A stretch of DNA of 64,000 nt, taken from Pantoea cypripedii (lineage in GTDB: Bacteria > Pseudomonadota > Gammaproteobacteria > Enterobacterales > Enterobacteriaceae). The position numbers were made by a program, and so were the translations under genes. The notes under the pieces were generated by a model. The model was not told where the DNA came from. It made no database searches and was given only the letters and a program-made list of their open reading frames with translations. Positions 49,867 to 57,342 of this stretch are shown piece by piece. The stretch lies in NCBI RefSeq assembly GCF_002095535.1, contig NZ_MLJI01000001.1, forward strand, positions 2,097,832 through 2,161,831. The letters run 5' to 3'. The first letter of the stretch is position 1, and each line of letters begins with the position of its first letter.

Positions 49867-49904
49867 TTTTTATTTTTGGCCGCCCCTGAGGGCGACCGTG
49901 CGCA

Positions 49905-51233
49905 TTACATCATCTGGGGTTCGCGAATCGCATTACCACGGGCAAAACGGCTCAGGCTATAGGGAGACAAATCGGTATAGGGCTGATCGTTCATCACCAG
50001 CTGTGAACACAACTTCCCGGCCCCCGGACCAATGCCAAAACCATGGCCACTAAAGCCAGAGGCGACGATCAGACCCGGCATCTGCGGGATTTCGTCAATC
50101 ACCGGCACCAGGTCCGGGGTGGTATCAATCCAGCCACCCCAGGCATGATCGACGGAAATGCCCTGTAATTCAGGGAATTCATGCACCATTTTGGCAATCG
50201 CTTCGCGCAGAATTTGCTTGTCCGCCGCCGGATCCAGCACACGGATCTTTTCAAACGGCGAGATAGCGTCCATCGACCAGGATCCTGCCGCTTCCGGACC
50301 GGAAAAGAACGAGCTGTTGATGCGGATTTTCAGCTTTTTGGCGATTTTGCTGCGGTACATGGGATAAAAGCGGGTGGCATAACGCAGGTTCTGCGGTGCC
50401 AGGTCCAGTTGCCCGCGCCCGGATATCGCCACGGTATAAGATCCATCCAGACGCCGACGCATCGCCAGTCCGGGCACACTCAGACAGCCCGGAGTCACTT
50501 CAGCCGCCACCGTGGTCTTAAATGCCGTGCCCAGAATATTGGCGCTCGGCAGCTCAATGCCGTAACGCGTGCAGAAGCGTGAACTCCAGGCCCCGCCGCA
50601 GCAGATGACCCGGCTGGTTTTGACCAGGCCGCGCTCGGTCCATACACCGGTGACACGCCCGCCACTGATGTCCAGCCCGCGCACGGCACAGCGCTGCTGA
50701 ATATTAGCTCCGCGCTGCTGCGCCCCGATCGCCAGCGCAGGCACCGCCTGTGAAGGTTCAGCACGACCATCACTGGGCGACCACACACCACCCAGCCACG
50801 CTGTTTTGCCACCAATACGTTCCTGCGCTTCTTTTGCCGACAGCAGCTGGCTGTGAAAACCAATATTTTTCGCCTGTTTACCCCAGCTTTCCCACTTTGC
50901 CAGGTCTGCGGCTGCGGTGGTGCCATACAGGATCCCGGTACGGCGGAAACCCAAATCCCTGCCGATTTCATCACCCAGCTCAGACCAGCGTTGCAGGCTG
51001 TACATCGCCATCGGCAGCTCGTAAAGATCGCGGTTTTGTTGTCGCACCCAGCCCCAGTTGCGGCTGGATTGTTCGCAGGCCATCACCCCTTTTTCAAACA
51101 GCGCCACTGATACGCCGCGCTTCGCCAGTTCATAGGCGACCGAGGTACCGATAATCCCACCGCCAATCACTACCACGTCAGCCTGTTCAGGGAAGGCTGG
51201 GCTGTCAGGCACTGCATCAATCTTTACGCGCAT
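49905..51233 (-). CDS. FAD-dependent oxidoreductase (DAO superfamily)
   Basis: Protein of 442 residues. The FAD dinucleotide motif is VVVIGGGIIGTSVAYELAKR (20-39), followed by the SSRNWGWVRQQ segment typical of glycine/sarcosine-oxidase-like and DadA-like proteins. The C-terminal FAD contacts lie in IVASGFSGHGFGIGPGAGK. It probably oxidises an amine or amino acid in the cytoplasm or at the membrane face. The substrate is unknown. It is a separate paralogue of the DadA-like enzyme at 5253. A GNAT gene lies nine bases upstream, which suggests cotranscription. Confidence 0.86.
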   Translation of the reverse strand: MRVKIDAVPDSPAFPEQADVVVIGGGIIGTSVAYELAKRGVSVALFEKGVMACEQSSRNWGWVRQQNRDLYELPMAMYSLQRWSELGDEIGRDLGFRRTGILYGTTAAADLAKWESWGKQAKNIGFHSQLLSAKEAQERIGGKTAWLGGVWSPSDGRAEPSQAVPALAIGAQQRGANIQQRCAVRGLDISGGRVTGVWTERGLVKTSRVICCGGAWSSRFCTRYGIELPSANILGTAFKTTVAAEVTPGCLSVPGLAMRRRLDGSYTVAISGRGQLDLAPQNLRYATRFYPMYRSKIAKKLKIRINSSFFSGPEAAGSWSMDAISPFEKIRVLDPAADKQILREAIAKMVHEFPELQGISVDHAWGGWIDTTPDLVPVIDEIPQMPGLIVASGFSGHGFGIGPGAGKLCSQLVMNDQPYTDLSPYSLSRFARGNAIREPQMM

Positions 51234-51242
51234 AAATCGTCC

Positions 51243-51716
51243 TCACGTCTCAGGCATTGCAAGAAGTGGTTTCATCATAAAAACACTAAGCGGATCGGGT
51301 AAATAAGGCGGGAAAGCCGCGCACTGGCGATAGCCCATTTTCTCGTACAGCCGGATAGCCGCCTGTTGCTGATTCCCGGTTTCCAGCCGGGCCACCTCAC
51401 AGCCTTGCTGCACGGCGACGGTCTCAAGGTGTTGCACAATCGCCTCACCCAGCTGGTGACCGCGCCACGTCGGGCGGACATAGATACGTTTTAATTCTGC
51501 ACCCCCGTCGCCCTGCAACAAAATCGCCCCGCATCCCACCGGATGATCAGCGGCATCGGTGACCATCAGGCAATGCAGCACGCCATCCTCAACCGTGGTG
51601 AGATCCAGACAGTGGTTACTTTCCGCCGGATAAAGCACGCTCTGGAAAGCATCCAGTTCAGCTATTAGCAGTTGTAAATCGGTATTTTGCGGGTGGGTGG
51701 TTTTGATAGTAAACAT
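51243..51716 (-). CDS. GNAT family N-acetyltransferase
   Basis: Protein of 157 residues from the ATG at 51716 with AGAAGGA upstream; the longer frame to 51836 has no support. The acetyl-CoA loop is VRPTWRGHQLGEAIV (motif A, about 85-99), followed by motif B LETGNQQQAAIRLYEKMGYR. The target molecule cannot be predicted, although this short form often modifies small amines or amino acids. The FAD oxidoreductase gene follows nine bases after its stop, so the two are probably one transcript. Confidence 0.87.
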   Translation of the reverse strand: MFTIKTTHPQNTDLQLLIAELDAFQSVLYPAESNHCLDLTTVEDGVLHCLMVTDAADHPVGCGAILLQGDGGAELKRIYVRPTWRGHQLGEAIVQHLETVAVQQGCEVARLETGNQQQAAIRLYEKMGYRQCAAFPPYLPDPLSVFMMKPLLAMPET

Positions 51717-51856
51717 CCTTGCGATCCTTCTGTTCCGGCAGGTTATGTATTTATCGTTCCACACTACTTTTATCGCGAGGAGAATTACCAGGGTAAGACT
51801 TCTTTCGTATAGATGCGTCGCGGTGCGATGTATCACCCCGCGACGCTATGCAGCTA

Positions 51857-52156
51857 TCAGGCTGCACCACCTGCCAGTTTATTTAAGGCGATCACTTCAG
51901 AATGCTCGACCAGCGGCGGCAGTTCGCCAAACAACTTCACAATATGCGGTGCATTAAGATGTTGTTCCAGCAGCGCCTGGCTTTGCCACTCTTCTGTCCA
52001 GATAAAGCGGCGCGGGTTCTGGCTGTCGCGATTAAGCTGGTAAGTGATACAACCCGGCTCTTTTAATGTTTCTTCAATCACGCCACGAAATAGTTTCTCA
52101 GCCTGATCTTCACTGCCTGGTTTAATCGTAAATATTGCTACAACAGGAACTGTCAT
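51857..52156 (-). CDS. YgiN-like antibiotic biosynthesis monooxygenase (ABM) domain protein
   Basis: Protein of 99 residues from the ATG at 52156 (GGAGTGG upstream). The single ferredoxin-like ABM domain begins VPVVAIFTIKPGSEDQAEKL and has EPGCITYQLNRDSQNP and FIWTEEWQSQALLEQHLNAP, the typical strand-helix pattern with conserved Glu and His. Such proteins act as quinol monooxygenases (YgiN) or small-molecule oxygenases, usually as dimers. It is transcribed alone. A similar domain forms the C-terminus of the MFS protein at 43610. Confidence 0.87.
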   Translation of the reverse strand: MTVPVVAIFTIKPGSEDQAEKLFRGVIEETLKEPGCITYQLNRDSQNPRRFIWTEEWQSQALLEQHLNAPHIVKLFGELPPLVEHSEVIALNKLAGGAA

Positions 52157-52278
52157 ATTCCACTCCAATATTAAAAATAATAAGCAACAATACGTTAGCG
52201 CAGCCCGTGCGGGCTGTCAGTCTGAAATTGTGCGCTGGCTTTTTTATTTTCATCCGTACTGACGGTAGCTTTTTAGGG

Positions 52279-52728
52279 TCATATTTGTTTGCCGATTAAT
52301 TTCCGATACTGAATAAACTCAGTTTTACTGGCTATCTGATCATATAACTTGCGTGCTGTGGCATTAGATTCCTGGGTGGTCCAGTAAACGCGCGAGCAAC
52401 CCGCCGCTTCCGCTTGCTGATAAACCGCGAGTATCAGCGCCTTACCAACTCCTTTACCCCGAGCTTCCTCACTGACAAACAAATCCTGCAGGTAACAATA
52501 ATCCCCTGATGTCCAGGTGGAACGATGGGTCAGATAATGCGCCAAACCAATTAGTTTCCCATCCTCTTCTGCTACCAGGCAGTTCAATGTTTCAGTCTCC
52601 ACACGAAAGCGGCGCCAGGTCAGCTCAGTGGCGACGTCGCTGATGTCTGCCTTATAGAAACGCTGATAGCCCTTCCACAACTTCAGCCATGAGCGGTAAT
52701 CACTTGTCTGCAACGCACGTAACTGCAT
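52279..52728 (-). CDS. GNAT family N-acetyltransferase
   Basis: Protein of 149 residues. The acetyl-CoA motif is LFVSEEARGKGVGKALILAV (about 88-107), and motif B is WTTQESNATARKLYDQIASK. The N-terminus (LRALQTSDYRSWLKLWKGYQ, then RFYKAD) matches the group of small GNAT proteins that includes yeast HPA-like and bacterial aminoalkyl acetyltransferases. It is cytoplasmic with unknown substrate. It is read divergently from the aldolase gene with 220 bases between. Confidence 0.88.
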   Translation of the reverse strand: MQLRALQTSDYRSWLKLWKGYQRFYKADISDVATELTWRRFRVETETLNCLVAEEDGKLIGLAHYLTHRSTWTSGDYCYLQDLFVSEEARGKGVGKALILAVYQQAEAAGCSRVYWTTQESNATARKLYDQIASKTEFIQYRKLIGKQI

Positions 52729-52948
52729 AGTAAATCCCTGCCTTTTATCCTATTGATTAACTTATCTACAGTCAGGTTATCATGGATTTATACCATTTAT
52801 TTACCAGCGTCATTCGCGTTACCGACCAGGGGAGTAAACGCCAATTAAGTGAACAACTTCACAACTGCGACATGGCGTCTGCTCGCTTAGGCGCAGCGGG
52901 AATTACAATGATGTCCTTATCTCGCGGTTTTTCAGGAGGAAACACGTC

Positions 52949-53788
52949 ATGTTCGTCACCAATAAAGTTCGCATGAATCGCCTGTTTCAACACGGCAAAT
53001 GTCTCGATGTGGCTATCGATCACGGCATTGCCAATGAACCCGATTTTCTTATTGGCCTGGAAAATATTGCTGGCGTGATGCGCAACCTGATTGCTGCTCA
53101 GCCGGATGCCATTCAGGTCAATTACGGCCAGGCCGATTTATTGCAACGCGAAGTGGGACACAAACCGGCGCTGGTGATGCGTACTGACGTCGGCAACGCC
53201 TATAACGCCGCCCGTCATCGCGAAATGTGGGCGGTGCTGCACAATCCGGAAGAACCGATTCTCGCCGCATTACAGATGGATGCCGCCGCCGTGGTGGTGA
53301 ATCTGTATCTGATCCCTGATGAACCCGGCATCTTCCGCATGTGCGTGGAGAATATTGGCCGCCTGCGCCAGGCCTGCGATCGTTACGCGATGCCGCTGAT
53401 GATTGAACCGCTGGTGATGGCCCCTGCGGGACAGGGTGCCGCGTACGGTTCGATCGGTGACGTGGAGAAAATCGTGCCGCTGGTACGCCTGGCGCGCGAG
53501 CTGGGTGCCGATATCGTCAAAGCCGATCCGACGGAGAACGTGGAAGACTTTCATCGCGTGGTGGAAGCGGCGCGCTGCCCAACGCTGGTACGCGGTGGCG
53601 GCAAAGGCGAACTGGGTGCGGTACTGCAAAAAAGTGCGGCGCTGATGGCGCAAGGTGCCAGCGGCATGGTGTATGGCCGCAACGTTTACCAGCACGATAA
53701 TCCGTCACGCGTGGTGAAAGCGCTGATGGCGATTATTCATCAGGGAGCCAGCGGCCCGGATGCGCTGGAAATTTATCAGCAAGGTTAA
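52949..53788 (+). CDS. DeoC/LacD/FbaB-family class I aldolase
   Basis: Protein of 279 residues. The start at 52949 has CAGGAGGA eight bases upstream. The barrel features VAIDHGIANEP (Asp24), QVNYGQADLL, MIEPLVMAP and the Schiff-base lysine Lys191 in ELGADIVKADPTEN, with the phosphate site VRGGGKG. This is the DhnA-type class I fructose-bisphosphate aldolase group, which also includes LsrF and archaeal hept-6-ulosonate synthases. No lsr or aromatic-pathway gene is adjacent, so the real substrate is uncertain. Upstream, GTGAACAACTTCAC (52849-52862) is a small palindrome that may be an operator. Confidence 0.85.
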   Translation: MFVTNKVRMNRLFQHGKCLDVAIDHGIANEPDFLIGLENIAGVMRNLIAAQPDAIQVNYGQADLLQREVGHKPALVMRTDVGNAYNAARHREMWAVLHNPEEPILAALQMDAAAVVVNLYLIPDEPGIFRMCVENIGRLRQACDRYAMPLMIEPLVMAPAGQGAAYGSIGDVEKIVPLVRLARELGADIVKADPTENVEDFHRVVEAARCPTLVRGGGKGELGAVLQKSAALMAQGASGMVYGRNVYQHDNPSRVVKALMAIIHQGASGPDALEIYQQG

Positions 53789-53850
53789 GGGTTTGCACCA
53801 CGGGTGAATACAGGTATAAACAATGTTCAACCCTCACCAGGATCAACATC

Positions 53851-54180
53851 GTGCAAATCACCCAGTTACCGTTTGGCATTACCCAGTGGGACAAAATCGA
53901 GCCGGAAACGCATCACGGCGAGCGCGGTTTTGCGCTGTGGCGTACGCAGCGTTTTAATGATATTCGCGTACGGATGGTGGAGTATTCGCCAGGTTATCTG
54001 GCCGATCACTGGTGCCTGAAAGGGCATATTTTGTTGTGTCTTGAAGGTGAGATGCTGACCGAGCTGGACGATGGCCGCTGCTTTACCCTGACACCGGGCG
54101 TCAGCTACCAGGTGGCCGATAACGCCGAAGCGCATCGTTCATCAACGGAAACCGGCGCGAAGTTATTTATTGTCGATTAA
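53851..54180 (+). CDS. DHCW-motif cupin protein
   Basis: Protein of 109 residues starting at GTG 53851, with AGGA ten bases upstream. A single small cupin barrel: LADHWCLKGHILLCLEGEML holds the conserved His and Cys of the DHCW group, and TLTPGVSYQVADNAEAHRSS forms the second cupin motif. The family function is unknown; metal binding through His/Glu is expected. It follows the aldolase by 62 bases and may be cotranscribed. A hairpin separates it from the converging phosphatase gene. Confidence 0.85.
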   Translation: MQITQLPFGITQWDKIEPETHHGERGFALWRTQRFNDIRVRMVEYSPGYLADHWCLKGHILLCLEGEMLTELDDGRCFTLTPGVSYQVADNAEAHRSSTETGAKLFIVD

Positions 54181-54182
54181 GC

Positions 54183-54210
54183 AATCGCGCCCTGTCTGAG
54201 CGGCGCGATT
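54183..54210. terminator. Hairpin between converging cupin and phosphatase genes
   Basis: AATCGCGCC (54183-54191) pairs with GGCGCGATT (54202-54210) across a ten-base loop. It lies three bases after one stop and nine bases from the other, so it may terminate both messages. There is no strong T-tract on either side. Confidence 0.55.
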
Positions 54211-54218
54211 GAGGGCGT

Positions 54219-55481
54219 TTACTGATGCTTTGCCATGGCGTAAGCGGCCGTTAAATCCAGGCGTTGCCAGAAGGACTGATCCGCAGTGGAACCTGATAAC
54301 GGATAACCTGCTGGCAGTGCCGATTTCACCATCAGCGCACGACGTTGCGCGTCAGACAACTGTGGTAACGCCGCTTTCAGCAGCACCTCAGCCCCTGCGG
54401 GTACGGTCACCGCCACATTTTTACCTGCGGCTTTCGGCAGGTTGTAGCTCATGGTAAAGCGATAGAACTGCTTCATCTGCGGCGAAGTGTAAGGGTCGTT
54501 CTGGCCGCCACTGCGTGCGCACTCTGCCAGCGAGGTGCCACACTCTTTCTCCAGCGCCGCACGCAGCTGATCGCGCGCCTCACTGAACAGCGCCTGGTAG
54601 CGCGTGTCGTTCAGGTAATTGGCAACGTTACGTTCAGCCACCATACGTGAACCCATCACATCCAGCGGGTAATGCACACCCAGCACCAGACGCGAATAAC
54701 CATAACGCGCGCCACGGGTGACCAGCGCTTCAAAGCGCTCCGGCACCATTTCAGCCATTAGCAAAGCGTCGGTGTAACCGGTGTTGGTATGGCCACTCGG
54801 GAAAGAACCGCCATCGGCGCTATACGGTTGATTATCTTTCACTACCGTATCATCCGGCACCAGATGGATGGTGTTGCCTTCATGCAGGAACGGGCGCGGA
54901 TAGTTGAAATGCTTTTTCGCTGCGCCGGTACTGACTTCGCTGGCCTTAATCAGTGCAGCCGCTTTGCCCAGTTCGCCCTTGTCATAGGCAGCCAGAAACG
55001 CTTTGCCCAAACGTGGACCCATGGCATCGGCGAGGAAATAAAGGTGGTTAATGCCTTCCGCATCGGCCAGCGCCTGATGACGCGTGCCCTGGGTGGCATT
55101 CAGGTTGATATTGGTGACAGTAGCGCGGTTGGCATCCAGCACGCTGGCTGGCAGAGCGCTAAAACCCGACAGCAGTGCGATACCCGCCTGCTGATTGGCC
55201 TTGGTCTGGAAATCGTAACCTTTACTTTTCAGCCATGCGTAGTCAGCTTGCGTTGGCGACTGTTTGGCTTTTTCCAGCAGATTACGCGTCAGTGCGGGGT
55301 TGTTACCCTGTAACGCGGCGCGTTCGGCTTGCAACATCTGCTGTTCAAGATCGTTATAACCTGCGTGAGCAGAACCGGTTGAAGTCTGGCTGGCGAGCGC
55401 GGCGGCGTCCGGCAGTGAGATCGCATGCGCCTGCTGCGCCAGCAGCAAAACGGTGGCCATCAGTGTGTAGCGGGTTTTCAT
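54219..55481 (-). CDS. Exported PAP2-type acid phosphatase
   Basis: Protein of 420 residues with a signal peptide cleaved after QQAHA (residue 20). The three PAP2 phosphatase motifs are complete: K189-X6-R196-P197 (KKHFNYPRP), P228-S-G-H231 (GSFPSGHTN) and S263-R-X3-G268-X-H270-X3-D274 (SRLVLGVHYPLD). It therefore belongs to the class A/vanadium-peroxidase-like acid phosphatases of the periplasm. It is longer than PhoN (about 250 residues), with about 150 extra N-terminal helical residues and a 100-residue C-terminal part containing a possible disulfide (Cys in EKECGTSLAEC). It should release phosphate from organic esters. Confidence 0.9.
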   Translation of the reverse strand: MKTRYTLMATVLLLAQQAHAISLPDAAALASQTSTGSAHAGYNDLEQQMLQAERAALQGNNPALTRNLLEKAKQSPTQADYAWLKSKGYDFQTKANQQAGIALLSGFSALPASVLDANRATVTNINLNATQGTRHQALADAEGINHLYFLADAMGPRLGKAFLAAYDKGELGKAAALIKASEVSTGAAKKHFNYPRPFLHEGNTIHLVPDDTVVKDNQPYSADGGSFPSGHTNTGYTDALLMAEMVPERFEALVTRGARYGYSRLVLGVHYPLDVMGSRMVAERNVANYLNDTRYQALFSEARDQLRAALEKECGTSLAECARSGGQNDPYTSPQMKQFYRFTMSYNLPKAAGKNVAVTVPAGAEVLLKAALPQLSDAQRRALMVKSALPAGYPLSGSTADQSFWQRLDLTAAYAMAKHQ

Positions 55482-55556
55482 TATTTTCCCCTGTTATCAG
55501 AACATTACCTTGCCGGGGAAACACGCTAGCACCCTGATGTGACAGTTTTATTTCAT

Positions 55557-55796
55557 TTAACGGCACTGACTGGAACAGTTTTGTACGCAAATTTGTGCCA
55601 GCGAACCACATGCGCTGTCTTTATTGTTGTTGCATTGCGATTGCTGGATATAACAGTTTTGCTGGCAGGCAGAAACATCACATTTCGCTGCGGCGGGTGT
55701 CAGTTGCGGTAGCGGCGTTTTTTGCTGCGGCTGCCAGCTGGTTTGTGCTGCGACGCCAAGGCTGGTCAGCAGCAGCAACAGGATAGTCCACTTCAT
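55557..55796 (-). CDS. Small exported cysteine-rich protein
   Basis: Open frame of 79 residues from the ATG at 55796 with GAGGGTAAGG just upstream; an earlier in-frame ATG at 55880 lies in a REP arm. The signal peptide MKWTILLLLLTSLGVAA is followed by a Gln/Pro-rich stretch and a C-terminal domain of about 42 residues with eight Cys in a regular pattern (KCDVSACQQNCYIQQSQC, then ACGSLAQICVQNCSSQC). Four disulfides after export are likely. No named family is recognised. It is encoded 76 bases upstream of the phosphatase on the same strand. It could be a secreted structural or toxin-like peptide, or a small metal-binding protein. Confidence 0.65.
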   Translation of the reverse strand: MKWTILLLLLTSLGVAAQTSWQPQQKTPLPQLTPAAAKCDVSACQQNCYIQQSQCNNNKDSACGSLAQICVQNCSSQCR

Positions 55797-55856
55797 CGCC
55801 TTACCCTCGTGTGGTTGGTCAGAATCAGTATGGCACACGGCATATGGCACCGATCC

Positions 55857-55925
55857 GTAGCGGCGCGATTTATCGCGCAATGTTGAGTTCGGAGCCGAAA
55901 AAAGCGCGATAAATCGCGCCGCTAC
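55857..55925. repeat. REP/BIME palindromic pair, family 1 (copy 4)
   Basis: Left arm at 55857-55878 and exact inverted arm at 55904-55925, spacer 25 bases. It lies in the only gene-free stretch above 300 bases (55797-56139), which also contains the NtrC-like and sigma-54 sites of hpxO. Confidence 0.9.
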
Positions 55926-55969
55926 ACTATGTGGATAATGAAACTATTGATTCACCCCTTACCTGGTTA

Positions 55970-55986
55970 TGCATCATATTGGTGCA
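55970..55986. promoter_or_regulatory. NtrC-binding (enhancer) site
   Basis: TGCATCATATTGGTGCA is a near-perfect match to the NtrC dyad TGCACCA-N3-TGGTGCA. It lies about 110 bases upstream of the sigma-54 promoter, the usual enhancer distance. A weaker match, GCGCACCATGCA around 56007-56018, is centred about 33 bases away, similar to the paired sites before glnA. Confidence 0.68.
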
Positions 55987-56093
55987 TGACAATGAACCAT
56001 TATTGTGCGCACCATGCATTTCGGCCTGGGTAAAGTTGATTTAAATCAATAAATATCAACCCATTAAGCCCGTTATTTTGCATCCCCCTTCGT

Positions 56094-56109
56094 TGGTACA
56101 AAAGTTGCA
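56094..56109 (+). promoter_or_regulatory. Sigma-54 promoter of hpxO
   Basis: TGGTACAAAAGTTGCA matches the -24/-12 consensus TGGCAC-N5-TTGCA at all but one position, with exactly ten bases between GG and GC. The predicted start is near 56120, leaving a short leader with the ribosome site AAAGGAG (56127-56133). Together with the upstream NtrC site this indicates induction by nitrogen limitation. Confidence 0.78.
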
Positions 56110-56139
56110 AGCCTAATCCGTATTGCAAAGGAGACGGTT

Positions 56140-57297
56140 ATGAAAGCGATTGTGATTGGTGCCGGCATCGGCGGAATGAGCGCGGCGATTGCGCTGGAGA
56201 AAGAAGGTTTTAGTACGGTGGTGTTCGAAGCGGTGAAAGAGATGAAACCGGTCGGCGCGGCCATTTCCATCTGGCCCAATGGCGTGAAGTGCCTGAATGC
56301 CCTCGGCATGAAAGAATCGCTGCGTGCGCTGGGCGGCAATATGGCGTTTATGGCCTACAACGATGCCCACAGCGGTAGCACCCTGACCCGCTTCAGCATG
56401 TCACCGCTGGTACAGCAGGTGGGCGAATATCCCTATCCGGTCGCCCGTGCGGAACTTCAGGCGATGCTGATTGATACCTATGGCCGCTCACGCATCAACT
56501 TTGGTAAGCGCGTGACTCAGGTGGAACAAACTGCGTCAGGCGTTACTGCCTGGTTTGATGATGGTAGCCAGCAAAGCGCCGATTTTCTTATCGCGGCTGA
56601 CGGTACCCACTCGGTTATCCGTCATTATGTGCTGGGTGAAAACGTTGAACGCCGCTATGCCGGTTACGTTAACTGGAATGGCCTGGTGACCATCGATGAA
56701 AACATCGCCCCGGCGGACCAGTGGACCACATTTGTCGGTGAAGGCAAGCGCGTCTCGCTGATGCCCGTCAGCGACAACCGTTTCTACTTCTTCTTTGATG
56801 TCCCGCTGCCGAAGGGATTAGCGGAGGATCGCAGCACGCTGAAAAGCGATCTGCAAGGTTACTTTACGGGCTGGGCCGAGCCGGTGCAGCGTCTGATCGA
56901 CACCATCAACCCGGACACCACCAATCGCGTAGAAATCCACGATATCGAACCCTTCAGCCAGTTTGTTAAAGGTCGAGTAGCGTTGCTGGGTGATGCGGCG
57001 CACAGCACCACGCCGGATATCGGTCAGGGGGGATGCGCGGCAATGGAAGACGCCATTGTGCTGGCGCAGACGCTGGCGTCGCATTCGCTGGGGATAGAAG
57101 ATGCGTTACTGCGTTATCAGGCGCGTCGCGTGGAACGTACCAAAGATTTAGTGTTGAAGGCGCGTAAGCGTTGTGATGTCACGCACGCGAAGGACGCGGC
57201 AATCACTGCGGCCTGGTATCAGGAGCTGAAAAATGAAACCGGCGAGCGGGTGCTGGCCGGTATGTGCGACACCATCGAAGGTGGCCCGCTGGGCTAA
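56140..57297 (+). CDS. hpxO: FAD-dependent urate hydroxylase
   Basis: Protein of 385 residues, nearly collinear with HpxO of Klebsiella. It has the FAD motif IVIGAGIGGMSAAIAL (4-19), VGAAISIWPNGVKCL, the catalytic/ligand residues Arg204 and Tyr216 (EGKRVSLMPVSDNRFYFFFD), GDAAHSTTPDIGQGG at the second FAD site, and the same C-terminus CDTIEGGPLG. It hydroxylates urate to 5-hydroxyisourate with NADH and oxygen, opening the purine ring pathway to allantoin. No other hpx genes are next to it, so the rest of the pathway must be elsewhere. Control by sigma-54 and NtrC is supported by the upstream sites. Confidence 0.93.
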   Translation: MKAIVIGAGIGGMSAAIALEKEGFSTVVFEAVKEMKPVGAAISIWPNGVKCLNALGMKESLRALGGNMAFMAYNDAHSGSTLTRFSMSPLVQQVGEYPYPVARAELQAMLIDTYGRSRINFGKRVTQVEQTASGVTAWFDDGSQQSADFLIAADGTHSVIRHYVLGENVERRYAGYVNWNGLVTIDENIAPADQWTTFVGEGKRVSLMPVSDNRFYFFFDVPLPKGLAEDRSTLKSDLQGYFTGWAEPVQRLIDTINPDTTNRVEIHDIEPFSQFVKGRVALLGDAAHSTTPDIGQGGCAAMEDAIVLAQTLASHSLGIEDALLRYQARRVERTKDLVLKARKRCDVTHAKDAAITAAWYQELKNETGERVLAGMCDTIEGGPLG

Positions 57298-57313
57298 ATT
57301 CACCCTTAGCGAG

Positions 57314-57339
57314 TAGCGGTGCAAAATATTGCGCCGCTA
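57314..57339. terminator. REP-like hairpin between converging hpxO and SopB-like genes
   Basis: TAGCGGTGCAA-AATA-TTGCGCCGCTA forms an 11-base-pair stem with one T/G wobble. It resembles a diverged family-1 REP unit and lies between the stops of two converging genes (57297 and 57343). It may act as a bidirectional terminator. Confidence 0.6.
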
Positions 57340-57342
57340 GCT

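Noticed and set aside
49876..49897. Hairpin GGCCGCCC-CTGA-GGGCGACC after the FAD oxidoreductase gene as terminator
   Set aside because: On the minus strand it is followed by A-rich, not T-rich, sequence; the T-run is on the wrong side.
52782..52976. Frame of 64 codons overlapping the aldolase start
   Set aside because: It ends inside the aldolase gene, lacks a ribosome site and shows no motif; the region is better explained as the aldolase promoter and leader.
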